Assembly (NCBI GenBank): GCA_016219965.1
Contig: JACRJM010000007.1
Location: 310,001-374,000 of the forward strand
DNA from: Candidatus Schekmanbacteria bacterium
GTDB lineage: Bacteria; Schekmanbacteria; GWA2-38-11; J061
Direction of reading: 5' to 3'
DNA length: 64,000 nucleotides
The position numbers and the translations under genes were made by a program. Every line of letters begins with the position of its first letter. Positions within the stretch are counted from its first letter, which is position 1. Shown in pieces: positions 52,088-60,471 of this stretch. Under the pieces are notes generated by a model that was not told the origin of the DNA, did no database searches, and saw nothing but the letters and a program-made list of their open reading frames with translations.

Positions 52088-53470
52088 CTATAGATACCCT
52101 AAAGTTTTCAGTGCGTTTATATGTTCTTCCTGTATGCGATGATCAGAATCAGAACCATAACGTTTATTAAGCTTACTTATTTCAAAATCAAGCAGAGCTT
52201 TTATTTCATCCAGGGGTTTTGAAGGTTTATCAATCAGATTATTAAGTTCAAGAGGATCCTCAAGAAGATTGTAAAACTCATTTTTGCCTTTTGAGTAAAA
52301 AATATATTTGTATTTGTCATTTTGAAGTGAATAAACTCCGCCAGGTATCCAACCTTCATTTAATTGAGATTGATTTGGACGTGCCCTCTGGGCAAATGAA
52401 TATTTAACTGGATAAGCCTTGTTCCCTTTTCCAAACTCGGCAACCAAAGAATGCCCTTCTATCTTTGGTAAAACTTTATCTAAAGGAATACCTGCAAAAT
52501 CCATTATTGTAGGCAGAAGGTCAATATGACGGACCATTTTGTTTATTACCTGTCCTTTAAAATTTTCATTTGAAAAATAAAATAGAAGCGGCACTTGAAC
52601 CTGTTCATTATAAAGATATTTGTCATGATGACGGTAATTATGACTTCCAAGACCTTCACCGTGATCCGCTGTAATCACCCAGAGGATATTCCCTTTGAAT
52701 TTCTGTGCGTTAACCGTATCAAATAATCTTTTAATCTGTTGATCAACAAATCTTATCCTTGCATCGTATTCAATATTATGTTCAAAAGTTTTTGGATGGA
52801 AGACAGTCCCATATTTTACTGAAAGGAATTTTTTCAGTTCATCATTTGAGATAGAAGACTCCTTTTCCACGATTTCTCTGTAATCTGAATATAAAGAATA
52901 TTCAGAGTCAAAGAAGTATTGATGTACATCAAAGAGATGCACCCACATAAAAAATTTGTCGTCCTGTTCCCGCTTTTGCAACCATTGTATGGCAGAATCT
53001 GTCGTTTCTTTCCCCTTTCTTACACTTCCTCTTTTTTCTTCATAGAAATCAAAATACTGGAAACCCTGTTTTAAGGCATCAAGAAATCTAACACTTATGA
53101 AAGCACTGGTTAAAAATTTATTTTGTTTAAAAATATCACTAATTGTAACCATATCTCTTTTAAGAAGCTCACCGTTACTGCTAATCCCGTGTTGCAAAGG
53201 AAAAAGAGATGTAAACATCGACGCATGCGATGGAGATGTCTGGGAAGTCGGGGCATAACACTTCTTAAACAAAATTCCCTTTTCTTTGAGTTCAGAAAGA
53301 AAAGGCGCTGTTTTCCGAGGATACCCATAGAATGGGAGGTGATCAGCACGCAGAGTGTCAATTGTAATAAAAATTACGCTCTGCACATTTTCAGTGTTCC
53401 TGTTACAGACAATGCTGAAAGCAATGACAATTAACAAAACTATAAGATTAAATCTGATTATTTTTTTCAT
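52088..53470 (-). CDS. Sulfatase-fold hydrolase/phosphotransferase
   Basis: A 460-residue alkaline-phosphatase-superfamily protein with an N-terminal hydrophobic anchor or signal (residues 6-21). Metal-site motifs are IFITIDTLRADHLPFYGYP and WVITADHGEGLGSHNYRHHD. The nucleophile position reads TSPSHASMFT, so Thr replaces the Cys or Ser that formylglycine-dependent sulfatases need. It therefore probably acts as a phosphoester hydrolase or phosphoethanolamine/phosphoglycerol-type transferase rather than a sulfatase (inference). A Cys near residue 22 follows a poor lipobox, so lipoprotein status is doubtful. It is AT-rich, as is its downstream neighbour. Confidence 0.8.
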   Translation of the reverse strand: MKKIIRFNLIVLLIVIAFSIVCNRNTENVQSVIFITIDTLRADHLPFYGYPRKTAPFLSELKEKGILFKKCYAPTSQTSPSHASMFTSLFPLQHGISSNGELLKRDMVTISDIFKQNKFLTSAFISVRFLDALKQGFQYFDFYEEKRGSVRKGKETTDSAIQWLQKREQDDKFFMWVHLFDVHQYFFDSEYSLYSDYREIVEKESSISNDELKKFLSVKYGTVFHPKTFEHNIEYDARIRFVDQQIKRLFDTVNAQKFKGNILWVITADHGEGLGSHNYRHHDKYLYNEQVQVPLLFYFSNENFKGQVINKMVRHIDLLPTIMDFAGIPLDKVLPKIEGHSLVAEFGKGNKAYPVKYSFAQRARPNQSQLNEGWIPGGVYSLQNDKYKYIFYSKGKNEFYNLLEDPLELNNLIDKPSKPLDEIKALLDFEISKLNKRYGSDSDHRIQEEHINALKTLGYL

Positions 53471-53628
53471 TACACGATTTTCTTTATTAAAATATTTTCA
53501 AAAAAGCAAAAAAAAACGGGAACATAACTCAAAAATATAGATAGCAATAGCGGAAACAAACTATAGTGGATTTTGGGAGATGCACTCGCTGATCATGTTC
53601 AAATGGGTCTATATGGTAATCACAGAGA

Positions 53629-53658
53629 AGTGAGGCTGCCTAAGATAAAAGCCTCACT
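53629..53658 (-). terminator. Hairpin downstream of the tRNA pair
   Basis: AGTGAGGCT-gcctaagataaa-AGCCTCACT, perfect 9-base arms. It lies about 20 bases past the 3' end of tRNA-Glu on the minus strand, as expected for a processing or termination signal. No strong T-run is present. The rest of 53471-53674 shows nothing recognisable. Confidence 0.45.
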
Positions 53659-53674
53659 CACTGAAAAGAAACAA

Positions 53675-53747
53675 CGTCCCCACGGGGATTCGAACCCCGG
53701 TTGCCGGCGTGAAAGGCCAGTGTCCTAGGCCTCTAGACGATGGGGAC
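53675..53747 (-). tRNA. tRNA-Glu (TTC)
   Basis: Minus-strand cloverleaf of 73 bases. Acceptor stem GTCCCCA/TGGGGAC, T-loop GGTTCGAATCC, anticodon loop CTTTCAC giving anticodon TTC, discriminator G. CCA is not encoded. It lies 36 bases downstream of tRNA-Lys, so the two are probably co-transcribed. Confidence 0.97.
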
Positions 53748-53783
53748 CTCTACTGCACTTTGGGAAAAACATAAAAAACTCTT

Positions 53784-53856
53784 TGAGCCGTGCTGGACTC
53801 GAACCAGCGACCATCTGCTTAAAAGGCAGATGCTCTACCACCTGAGCTAACGGCCC
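53784..53856 (-). tRNA. tRNA-Lys (TTT)
   Basis: Minus-strand cloverleaf of 73 bases. Acceptor stem GGGCCGT/ACGGCTC (one G-U), D-arm TAGCTCAGGTGGTAGAGCA, anticodon loop CCTTTTAAG giving anticodon TTT, T-loop GGTTCGAGTCC, discriminator A. CCA is not encoded. Confidence 0.97.
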
Positions 53857-53930
53857 TCAACTTTTTAGAAGCGTTGTTTAATATCAAAAAAATAATGTCC
53901 TGTCAAAAAGATTTGTGCTAATATTTTTCA

Positions 53931-54581
53931 ATGCTTGCTAAAGAGCGGAAATTAATGGCTCTCAGGAGAAAGCTCCCGTCTGACGGAATGGCTCTCAACA
54001 TAGGTTGCGGAGATTTTAATTATTTTTCTTCAATTAAAGGCTTTAAAGGCAAAATTATCAACTGTGACAAAGATTTTTCTCCTGTCAGCCCTTTTATCAG
54101 ATGCTTCGGTGAGAAACTGCCATTTAAGGATAACAGCTTTGATCATGTAGTTGCCCTGGATGTCATAGAACATATAAAGGACGATGCCCTTTTTTTAAAA
54201 GAAATTCTAAGGGTTCTAAAAAAAAGAGGCAGGGTTTTTATAACAACACCGTGCAGTGAAGATGACTTTCTGCTGATTGAGATACCCAAAAAAACAAATT
54301 GGGGAAATGCTGAAAAAGACTGGGGACACGTAAGGCGTGGCTATACAAGGAATGAGTTCAGAGCTCTCACAAAAAACTACTTCGAGATATCTTATCTTGA
54401 AAGATTCGGAGCAACTTTTTCACGCATAGGATACCAGCTCTACTATTTAAGGCACTGGTATAAATTCTGGAGATATATTCCTCCCGTCCGCTGGTTTCTG
54501 AGAATATTCAACTACCTCGACGTTCTGTTCTGCAACGGCAAGGGACATATGATTTTTGCCGTGCTCAATCCCAGGAAATGA
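53931..54581 (+). CDS. Class I SAM-dependent methyltransferase
   Basis: A 216-residue Methyltransf_11-type enzyme. SAM-binding motif I is ALNIGCGDFNYFSS, followed by an acidic post-I (IINCDKDF), motif II region FDHVVALDVIEHI and LREVLKKRGRVF-like motif III (LRVLKKRGRVFITTP). The C-terminal third has aromatic/basic stretches (YYLRHWYKFWRYIPPVRWFLR) that could contact a membrane or a lipid-linked glycan. It overlaps the following GT-C gene by 4 bases (ATGA), so the two are coupled and probably act on the same surface glycan (inference). A second ATG eight codons in is an alternative start. Confidence 0.85.
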   Translation: MLAKERKLMALRRKLPSDGMALNIGCGDFNYFSSIKGFKGKIINCDKDFSPVSPFIRCFGEKLPFKDNSFDHVVALDVIEHIKDDALFLKEILRVLKKRGRVFITTPCSEDDFLLIEIPKKTNWGNAEKDWGHVRRGYTRNEFRALTKNYFEISYLERFGATFSRIGYQLYYLRHWYKFWRYIPPVRWFLRIFNYLDVLFCNGKGHMIFAVLNPRK

Positions 54582-56023
54582 AAAACCGCTCACTATTAAC
54601 AATATGCACCTGCATTTTCATATTAACTGTCATTACAGGAGCTTTCTATCAATGGGGCGAGACAGGGATTGATGATGCATTCATCACCTACAGATATGCA
54701 GGACACATTGCTGGAGGGGATGGTTTTGTATGGAACAAAGGAGAGAGCCCGGTATACGGCTCAACAAGCTTCCTCTACACAATCCTTTTAAGCACATTTA
54801 ACCGCTTCAATTTTGACATTCCTCAAAGCAGTGTCTTGATAAGTATTGCAGCAAGAGGTGTTTCAGGGATTTTAATCTTTTTAATCTGCATGGAACTATC
54901 CTCACCATCTACGGGAGCAATAGCTACTTTTTTATATGCCATTAATCCAGCTGTTATAAGCTATTCCGCAGGGCTTGAAACCCAGCTTTACATAACGCTG
55001 ATTCTCGCAGGTTTTTATTTTTACTTTCGAAATTTGCTTTGCCTTTGTGCATTATCATGCGGGCTTTTGGTAATGACAAGGATTGACGGGCTACTTATTC
55101 CAGCCATGATTTTTATCTATCATCTTATCAAAAAAAGAGAAATACCTTTAAAACCTCTCATGATTTTCTCTGCTATTCTTTCTCCCTGGGTATTTTTCTC
55201 ACTCTATACATTTGATTCCCTGCTCCCCAATAGTTTCTACGCAAAGCGGTTGCACGAAAAAGCGATTTCAGGAAGGTTTAATTTGATCCATATAATACCT
55301 GAGATTAAGGATACCGTAGGAAGTTATATTGTCTTGGCTTTATTGAGTTTGTTTGCTTTAGCCGGGATATTTTATTTTTTCAAAAAGAAATCAGAAAAAT
55401 TTCTTCTCATCTCATGCTGGGGAGCAAGTTATTATCTGGCATACACCTTTGCAGGGCTGCCCGATTTTCCATGGTATTATATGCCGCTTCTTTTTTTATT
55501 CTTCATATCTGCTTCACAGGGAATAATATTTCTGGCTAACAGCGGCAATAAACCGTTTGGCAAGATTGCCATAATTTTAGCCATAATTTCAGTTTCCCAG
55601 ATTTGCTATGTTGGTTACAAAACCGGAAGGCACAGATTCCTGCAAGGAAATACAATCTCGTTTAATGATGTGCGATACAGGATGTCTCAGGAGATAATAA
55701 AGAGAAACATCAATCCGGATGCTACCATACTTGCATACGAAGTCGGGATGATCGGTTATTACACTGACTTAAAAACAATAGACTTGCTCGGACTGGTATC
55801 GCCGGAAGTGATTCCTCATATCCGCGAAAGAGACTATCTCTGGAGCTTTAAAAAATATAATCCTGATTATGTGACATTGATAGACGCCGGAGACTCCCCT
55901 TCCACACGGGAGCTATTCAATCTGATAAAGAATGACAATAATTACGAGGAAACATTAAAAGTAAAAACACGGTGGGGGCACAACTATATACTTTTTTCTA
56001 AAAAGAAGGAGCAAGGTTCGTAA
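54578..56023 (+). CDS. GT-C-like membrane glycosyltransferase
   Basis: A 481-residue polytopic protein with about ten helices. The first loop carries GIDDAFITYRYAGHIAGGDG and FVWNKGESPVYGSTSF, the same pattern as the protein at 31636-33195; paired Asp residues are the likely catalytic acids. The C-terminal ~110 residues form a small soluble part (YEVGMIGYYTDLKTIDLLGL), again similar to that paralogue. It is coupled to a methyltransferase gene. The last 26 bases overlap tail-to-tail with the GH2 gene. Sugar donor and acceptor are unknown. Confidence 0.75.
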   Translation: MKNRSLLTICTCIFILTVITGAFYQWGETGIDDAFITYRYAGHIAGGDGFVWNKGESPVYGSTSFLYTILLSTFNRFNFDIPQSSVLISIAARGVSGILIFLICMELSSPSTGAIATFLYAINPAVISYSAGLETQLYITLILAGFYFYFRNLLCLCALSCGLLVMTRIDGLLIPAMIFIYHLIKKREIPLKPLMIFSAILSPWVFFSLYTFDSLLPNSFYAKRLHEKAISGRFNLIHIIPEIKDTVGSYIVLALLSLFALAGIFYFFKKKSEKFLLISCWGASYYLAYTFAGLPDFPWYYMPLLFLFFISASQGIIFLANSGNKPFGKIAIILAIISVSQICYVGYKTGRHRFLQGNTISFNDVRYRMSQEIIKRNINPDATILAYEVGMIGYYTDLKTIDLLGLVSPEVIPHIRERDYLWSFKKYNPDYVTLIDAGDSPSTRELFNLIKNDNNYEETLKVKTRWGHNYILFSKKKEQGS

Positions 56024-59000
56024 ACAATACAGACAGATATCTCTTTGCATTGCGCCATGCAGGGGAATTTTGCGGAAGCCTATCCCATGTAAGCTGGTCA
56101 ATAACGATCTTCCCTTTTCCTAAAGGGATCTCAAGAAGCCCTGAAGGTGTCATAATGGCTGAATCTCGCGCTTCACTGTAAATCTGATTTTCGATAATGT
56201 TCCCTCTAAGAGGAGAAGGAGCCAACCCAGGGGCCGGCTTGTCGTCAATCCAGTAAAGCTCCTGATTGCTCATCCCCCATGTAAGCGGAGCATTATTTTT
56301 TAAGACATTATTTTTTAAAAATGGAGGATTGCGTTTAGGCTTTGCCATTTCAAATCCCGCAAGGAACATATCTTGAGCCAGCTTAAAGCCTTGCGGTGTA
56401 AGCCCATGGAGATAGAGAGCGTCGCCAGCTTCAATCATTGGTTTTATTTCCCTAAAACGATTTGCGGCAGCGGCATCAAAATCATTAAAGATGAATATCC
56501 TCTTATATGCGAACCCCTTCTCCTTTGAAATTTCTTTTTTGCGGCAGTCATCAATCGGAAAGCCCACAGATTCAAGCCTTCCCTTGAAATCATCATTGCC
56601 GGAAAGCAGAACGCCCCGGACTTCTCCAATGTCATTCTTTTTTTCTTCCAGACAATACTTCACCATATTCGTAAATATCATACCTGCAGCCGGTTCATCA
56701 TTAATCTTTAGAGCAATGTTCATCTGGCAGAAAAGGATTTTCCCTTTTCCTATAAATACCTCAACAAGCGGTGAATAAAGGAGTCCTCCTTCACCCCCAG
56801 AATCAATGAGCGCTCTTGCCCCAGCCTTCTCTGGTTTTGAAAAACAATTAGTGGCAACAATATTATTTTTCCCCCAGAATGAAAAATCTCCTTCTTCCAT
56901 TTCATTAAAAACAGGATGTCCAGGAGCCCTGATATAACAGATCGTAGGTGAATGGCCGGTAATAGAAAGCGGAAACAGCCCCTGCGGCAATGAATCCTGT
57001 TTCATGACTATTGCACTCCCTCCACGCCGGACAAAATCAATTATATTATTAGGCATCTGGGGCTGGTTTTTTAATCCTGGCGAGAATGCCTTTTCTCCGG
57101 CAATGATAAGTTTTATATCATCATCGATATTGGCGCCCGGCTGGTCAAGGCTCTTAAAATCAGCACCTCTCAGGAAAGAAAGAGAGTTGTAAGGATCGTA
57201 AACAGCAACCTTGCCGCTGATGACATTTTTAAGAGAAAGTACCGGCAGGATAGAATAATCATAGGAATCGCTAAAAAGGACTTCTCCCTTTTTGTCTGAA
57301 ACATTTATTAACAGCTTTAATTTTGTCCGCTCTTTAACCTCAGGAAGCCTTGCTGCCAATAGTATAAAATCCTTCCCTCCTGCCTCGATAAAAGATTTTC
57401 TTTTCGATGACCAGATTTTTTTACCATCAAGCTCCAGTTCAGAGTTTATCGCAAATTCTTTATCTTCAAGGGTATCATTAAATATTGTCACCTCCCTTGA
57501 AAAATCACTCCCCGCAAAAAACCTGCTGCCATATTCCTTCACAAAAGCAGCAATCGGCGAGAATGCTGTCCTGCACGCTTCCACAAGCTCATTCTTAGAT
57601 GGTATATGCTTTTCAGACCAGCCATTCCCCCAGGGTTTTGTCTCGAACAAGTTCCAGGGTGTTACAGCCGGTATCTCGTTATAGCGATATGCCTTTAACT
57701 GCATAAGCCATGCTTTTGCCTTGGCAATCGTTTTATACCGAATAAAATCCTTATACCCCTCGTCTCCCACAAAAATACTGTCACCATCCGGGGTCCGCGA
57801 TGGTTCCCAGAGTGTCTCTCCTATAAAGTAGGGCTTTGTCGGGTCTTTTCTTAGACTACCGCCTTTATTCTGCACGAACCAGTAAGATATATTGGGATAC
57901 TGATAATGGCTTCCCCCCATATTGAGGTCATAAACATATTCCCGCGGATAATGGATGTTTTCAATGTCTCCGTCTCCAAATGTCTGCGCACCTTCATTCA
58001 TAACAGGCCTTAAGGGATCAATAATTTTTGCTTCATGTTTAAGTGCGATAACCCTTGACTCAAGCTCGCTTCTTTCCATTTTATTATTTAAAAGCAAGCT
58101 GTCTATCTCGCTTGTAATATCCCATATAATAATGGATGGATGGTTGATCTTATCTTTAACAAGAGAGCGGACATGTTCTCTGGCATTATTCCAATAACGT
58201 TCATCAGTAATCATTTGAGATGCGTCAGGGGTTATAGCTGTGTCGGCGATAACAAGGATTCCCATTTTATCTGCCGTCTCATACCAGTGTTGAGGCCAGG
58301 GCTGATCCATAAGCCTCACGCAATTCACATTCGCATATTTTAAAAGATTGAACGTACGTTGAGAAGACTGAGGCTCAAGGTGATCATAAACATCGGCAAT
58401 ATGAAAGCAGGCGCCATGCAGATGTATCCTTTTGCCGTTAAATGAAAACTGGTTCCCATCTATGCTGAATTCCCTGAAACCGAAAACCGTATCAGTTTTA
58501 TCATACTCTTTCCCATCAATTTCAATGATAGTTTGAAGCTTGTATAGGTATGGGTCATGGGGCCACCAGAGCCTTAGAGCATCCCATGTACCTGCCCCTC
58601 TTAACAATTTTTGTTCCCCGGGCATAAAAGTAACAGGCGGACTTTTGAAACTCATTTTTTCATCAGCACCATCCATCACCCTGAAAAGCAAATTTACATC
58701 AATATTCTTTCCTGATTTGTTTACAACCTCGACCGCTGCAGAGATTGTTTTCTTTTTCACACTGGTAAAAACCGAGACATTCTTTGAAAACACAGATGGG
58801 CGTATTAGAATATTTACATCACCCCAAATACCATGAAGTTTTGCATCCCTGTGCCAGGCAGGAGGATAAAGAAGCCTGCGTGTCTTTACATCACAAATTG
58901 AACTAAAGTTGCCAACCTTTACAAGGCAAGTATTAAGCTCCCCCCATTTAATTGAATCTGTTATGTCAAACTCGAATCCTTCGAACCCGCCAGTATGAGA

Positions 59001-59333
59001 GCCAGCCAGCTTGTCGTTTATAAAAACATCTGACTTCCATCGAACACCCTCACATTTTATAAAAACCCTTTCCCCCGGAATATTTGTGTGAGATATGGTG
59101 AAATCCTTTTTAAACCATGCGAATTGATACTCATTGCCGGTGATATAACCGGGCACATCAACCTCTTTCCAGATATTGGCATCTTCCGGCATTTTTTCAT
59201 TTTTACTTTCAATGAGCTTCCACTTCCCGGAGAGCTCTACAACTTCAGCAGAATAGGCGGGGAAGATAAAACCAGAGTAAAGAAAAGCAATAATGACCAA
59301 AAAAAAGAACTTAAAATATCCGATTTTTTTCAT
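55998..59333 (-). CDS. Secreted glycoside hydrolase family 2 protein
   Basis: An 1111-residue exported enzyme with a signal peptide to about residue 28 (FFFLVIIAFLYSGFIFPAYSA). GH2 layout: jelly-roll sugar-binding domain (~35-190, with FKKDFTI and DVFINDKLAGSHTGGF), Ig-like domain (~195-290), TIM barrel (~295-600) containing GFREFSIDGNQFSFNGKRI and HLHGACFH. The expected acid/base region reads SIIIWDITSEID, with Glu kept but Ser in place of the usual preceding Asn; the likely nucleophile is in PYFIGETLW. A long C-terminal part (~600-1111) includes domains that resemble glutamine-amidotransferase-like folds. Probable beta-galactosidase/glucuronidase/mannosidase-type activity on a surface glycan; substrate unknown. 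Confidence 0.8.
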   Translation of the reverse strand: MKKIGYFKFFFLVIIAFLYSGFIFPAYSAEVVELSGKWKLIESKNEKMPEDANIWKEVDVPGYITGNEYQFAWFKKDFTISHTNIPGERVFIKCEGVRWKSDVFINDKLAGSHTGGFEGFEFDITDSIKWGELNTCLVKVGNFSSICDVKTRRLLYPPAWHRDAKLHGIWGDVNILIRPSVFSKNVSVFTSVKKKTISAAVEVVNKSGKNIDVNLLFRVMDGADEKMSFKSPPVTFMPGEQKLLRGAGTWDALRLWWPHDPYLYKLQTIIEIDGKEYDKTDTVFGFREFSIDGNQFSFNGKRIHLHGACFHIADVYDHLEPQSSQRTFNLLKYANVNCVRLMDQPWPQHWYETADKMGILVIADTAITPDASQMITDERYWNNAREHVRSLVKDKINHPSIIIWDITSEIDSLLLNNKMERSELESRVIALKHEAKIIDPLRPVMNEGAQTFGDGDIENIHYPREYVYDLNMGGSHYQYPNISYWFVQNKGGSLRKDPTKPYFIGETLWEPSRTPDGDSIFVGDEGYKDFIRYKTIAKAKAWLMQLKAYRYNEIPAVTPWNLFETKPWGNGWSEKHIPSKNELVEACRTAFSPIAAFVKEYGSRFFAGSDFSREVTIFNDTLEDKEFAINSELELDGKKIWSSKRKSFIEAGGKDFILLAARLPEVKERTKLKLLINVSDKKGEVLFSDSYDYSILPVLSLKNVISGKVAVYDPYNSLSFLRGADFKSLDQPGANIDDDIKLIIAGEKAFSPGLKNQPQMPNNIIDFVRRGGSAIVMKQDSLPQGLFPLSITGHSPTICYIRAPGHPVFNEMEEGDFSFWGKNNIVATNCFSKPEKAGARALIDSGGEGGLLYSPLVEVFIGKGKILFCQMNIALKINDEPAAGMIFTNMVKYCLEEKKNDIGEVRGVLLSGNDDFKGRLESVGFPIDDCRKKEISKEKGFAYKRIFIFNDFDAAAANRFREIKPMIEAGDALYLHGLTPQGFKLAQDMFLAGFEMAKPKRNPPFLKNNVLKNNAPLTWGMSNQELYWIDDKPAPGLAPSPLRGNIIENQIYSEARDSAIMTPSGLLEIPLGKGKIVIDQLTWDRLPQNSPAWRNAKRYLSVLFTNLAPSF

Positions 59334-59477
59334 AGATAGGATTATATAGTGAAATCAATAGAAAGGACAATATCTGTGGAATTTTTTATCCCCTAAAGTG
59401 TGGCTTGACTTTCTGGCTTAACAATTATAATAAAAGCGGTTCAACCTATTGGATTGAAAAGCATTACTGTTATATCC

Positions 59478-59493
59478 GGGCATAATACTTGCA
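59478..59493 (+). promoter_or_regulatory. Sigma-54 (RpoN) promoter of the Fe-S/sulfur operon
   Basis: GGGCAT-AATAC-TTGCA, matching the -24 GG/-12 GC consensus with exact spacing; the predicted start near 59505 gives a leader of about 35 bases. Its core closely matches the element before the multicopper oxidase gene. Confidence 0.65.
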
Positions 59494-59539
59494 ATATACT
59501 TAGGGAATTAATAAAGATTAAAGAAGGAGCAAGAAAAAT

Positions 59540-59752
59540 ATGTCTATAATAGATGAACATGTAAAAGCAGTTGATGCCATAAGGATAGCAATTAAGAGGG
59601 AAAAAGAAACATTGGATTATTATACCAAAGCGGAGAGCGTTGTTAACGATGCAGGGGCTAAAAAGATGTTTGAACACCTTATACATCACTCAAAAGAGCA
59701 TATACGCCTCCTTGAAGAGGAATATGACCTTAATATAATGTCAGAAATGTAG
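59540..59752 (+). CDS. Short ferritin-like/rubrerythrin-type helical protein
   Basis: A 70-residue protein consisting of two helices: AIRIAIKREKETLDYYTKA and AKKMFEHLIHHSKEHIRLLE. The Glu in the first and the E/H-x-x-H pattern in the second resemble one half of a ferritin-like or rubrerythrin di-iron site, so a dimer could make a four-helix bundle with one or two iron centres. It is first gene of the sulfur-transfer operon, behind a sigma-54 promoter, with AAGGAG 12 bases before ATG. It may protect the operon's Fe-S work from oxygen or peroxide, or supply iron (inference). Confidence 0.7.
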   Translation: MSIIDEHVKAVDAIRIAIKREKETLDYYTKAESVVNDAGAKKMFEHLIHHSKEHIRLLEEEYDLNIMSEM

Positions 59753-59801
59753 AACATTAGCGCTGAACAGGGCGTATATTTTATTAAACCGGAGGAATAT
59801 C

Positions 59802-60020
59802 ATGTTGGAAAGAGTAAAAGCAGTAATAGAAAAAATCAGACCCCGTCTTCAGATGGATGGCGGAGATATAGAGCTTGTGGGCATTGAGGACAACAAGGTA
59901 AAAGTAAAGCTCACCGGAGCATGCCACGGCTGCCCGGGCGCGCAGATGACTCTCAAGATGGGTGTAGAGAGGATGATAAAGGAAGAAGTACCTGAGATTG
60001 AAGAAGTCGTAGCTGTTTAA
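59802..60020 (+). CDS. Nfu-type (NifU C-terminal domain) Fe-S scaffold/carrier
   Basis: A 72-residue single Nfu domain. The cluster-binding motif is CHGCPGAQMTLK (C-x2-C) near residue 40, preceded by the typical MDGGDIELVGIEDNKVKVKL. Two subunits would hold one 4Fe-4S cluster at their interface and hand it to target enzymes. It starts with an excellent GGAGGAATATC site. It sits 9 bases before the DsrE-like gene. Confidence 0.93.
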   Translation: MLERVKAVIEKIRPRLQMDGGDIELVGIEDNKVKVKLTGACHGCPGAQMTLKMGVERMIKEEVPEIEEVVAV

Positions 60021-60029
60021 TAGACAAAG

Positions 60030-60446
60030 ATGGCTAAGGACAAATTCTTCATTATCTCGCATGGCGGGAGTTACGACCGTCTTTATCAGACTGTAACGAT
60101 AGCCGTAACATCGGCAGCTTTAGGCGATGAGGTCTATGTTGTGCTCTTCTTCGATGCCTTAAGAAAGTTTGTAAAAGGGACAATGGATGAGAAAGAGCTT
60201 TCAAATGACATGGGGCCTGAAAAAGACGAGGTCTATGGAAGGATGAAGAAAATGAACCCCATGAGCATGGAAGATATGATAAACACCGTAAAACCTCTGG
60301 GGAACCTCAAATTCGTAGCATGCAGTGCGAATGTTGAATTCATGGGACTCAACAAAGAGGAAGTTTCAAAAAAAGTTGATGAGATCATGGGGCTTCCTAC
60401 AATATTGAAGATGATGAAAGAGGCTAAAAACCAGCTTTATATCTAA
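60030..60446 (+). CDS. DsrE-family sulfur-relay-like protein
   Basis: A 138-residue DsrE/DsrF-like alpha/beta protein: FFIISHGGSYDRLYQTVTIAVTSAALGDEVYVVLFFDAL at the start (first part only is diagnostic), and a single conserved-position Cys in LKFVACSANVEFMG near residue 96, the site that carries persulfide in DsrE/TusD relatives. It lies between Nfu and the IscS-like gene in the operon, and a TusA gene is further down. That supports a role in persulfide transfer rather than peroxiredoxin-like chemistry (inference). Confidence 0.82.
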   Translation: MAKDKFFIISHGGSYDRLYQTVTIAVTSAALGDEVYVVLFFDALRKFVKGTMDEKELSNDMGPEKDEVYGRMKKMNPMSMEDMINTVKPLGNLKFVACSANVEFMGLNKEEVSKKVDEIMGLPTILKMMKEAKNQLYI

Positions 60447-60471
60447 ATATATACTGGAGAACGAGATTAAA

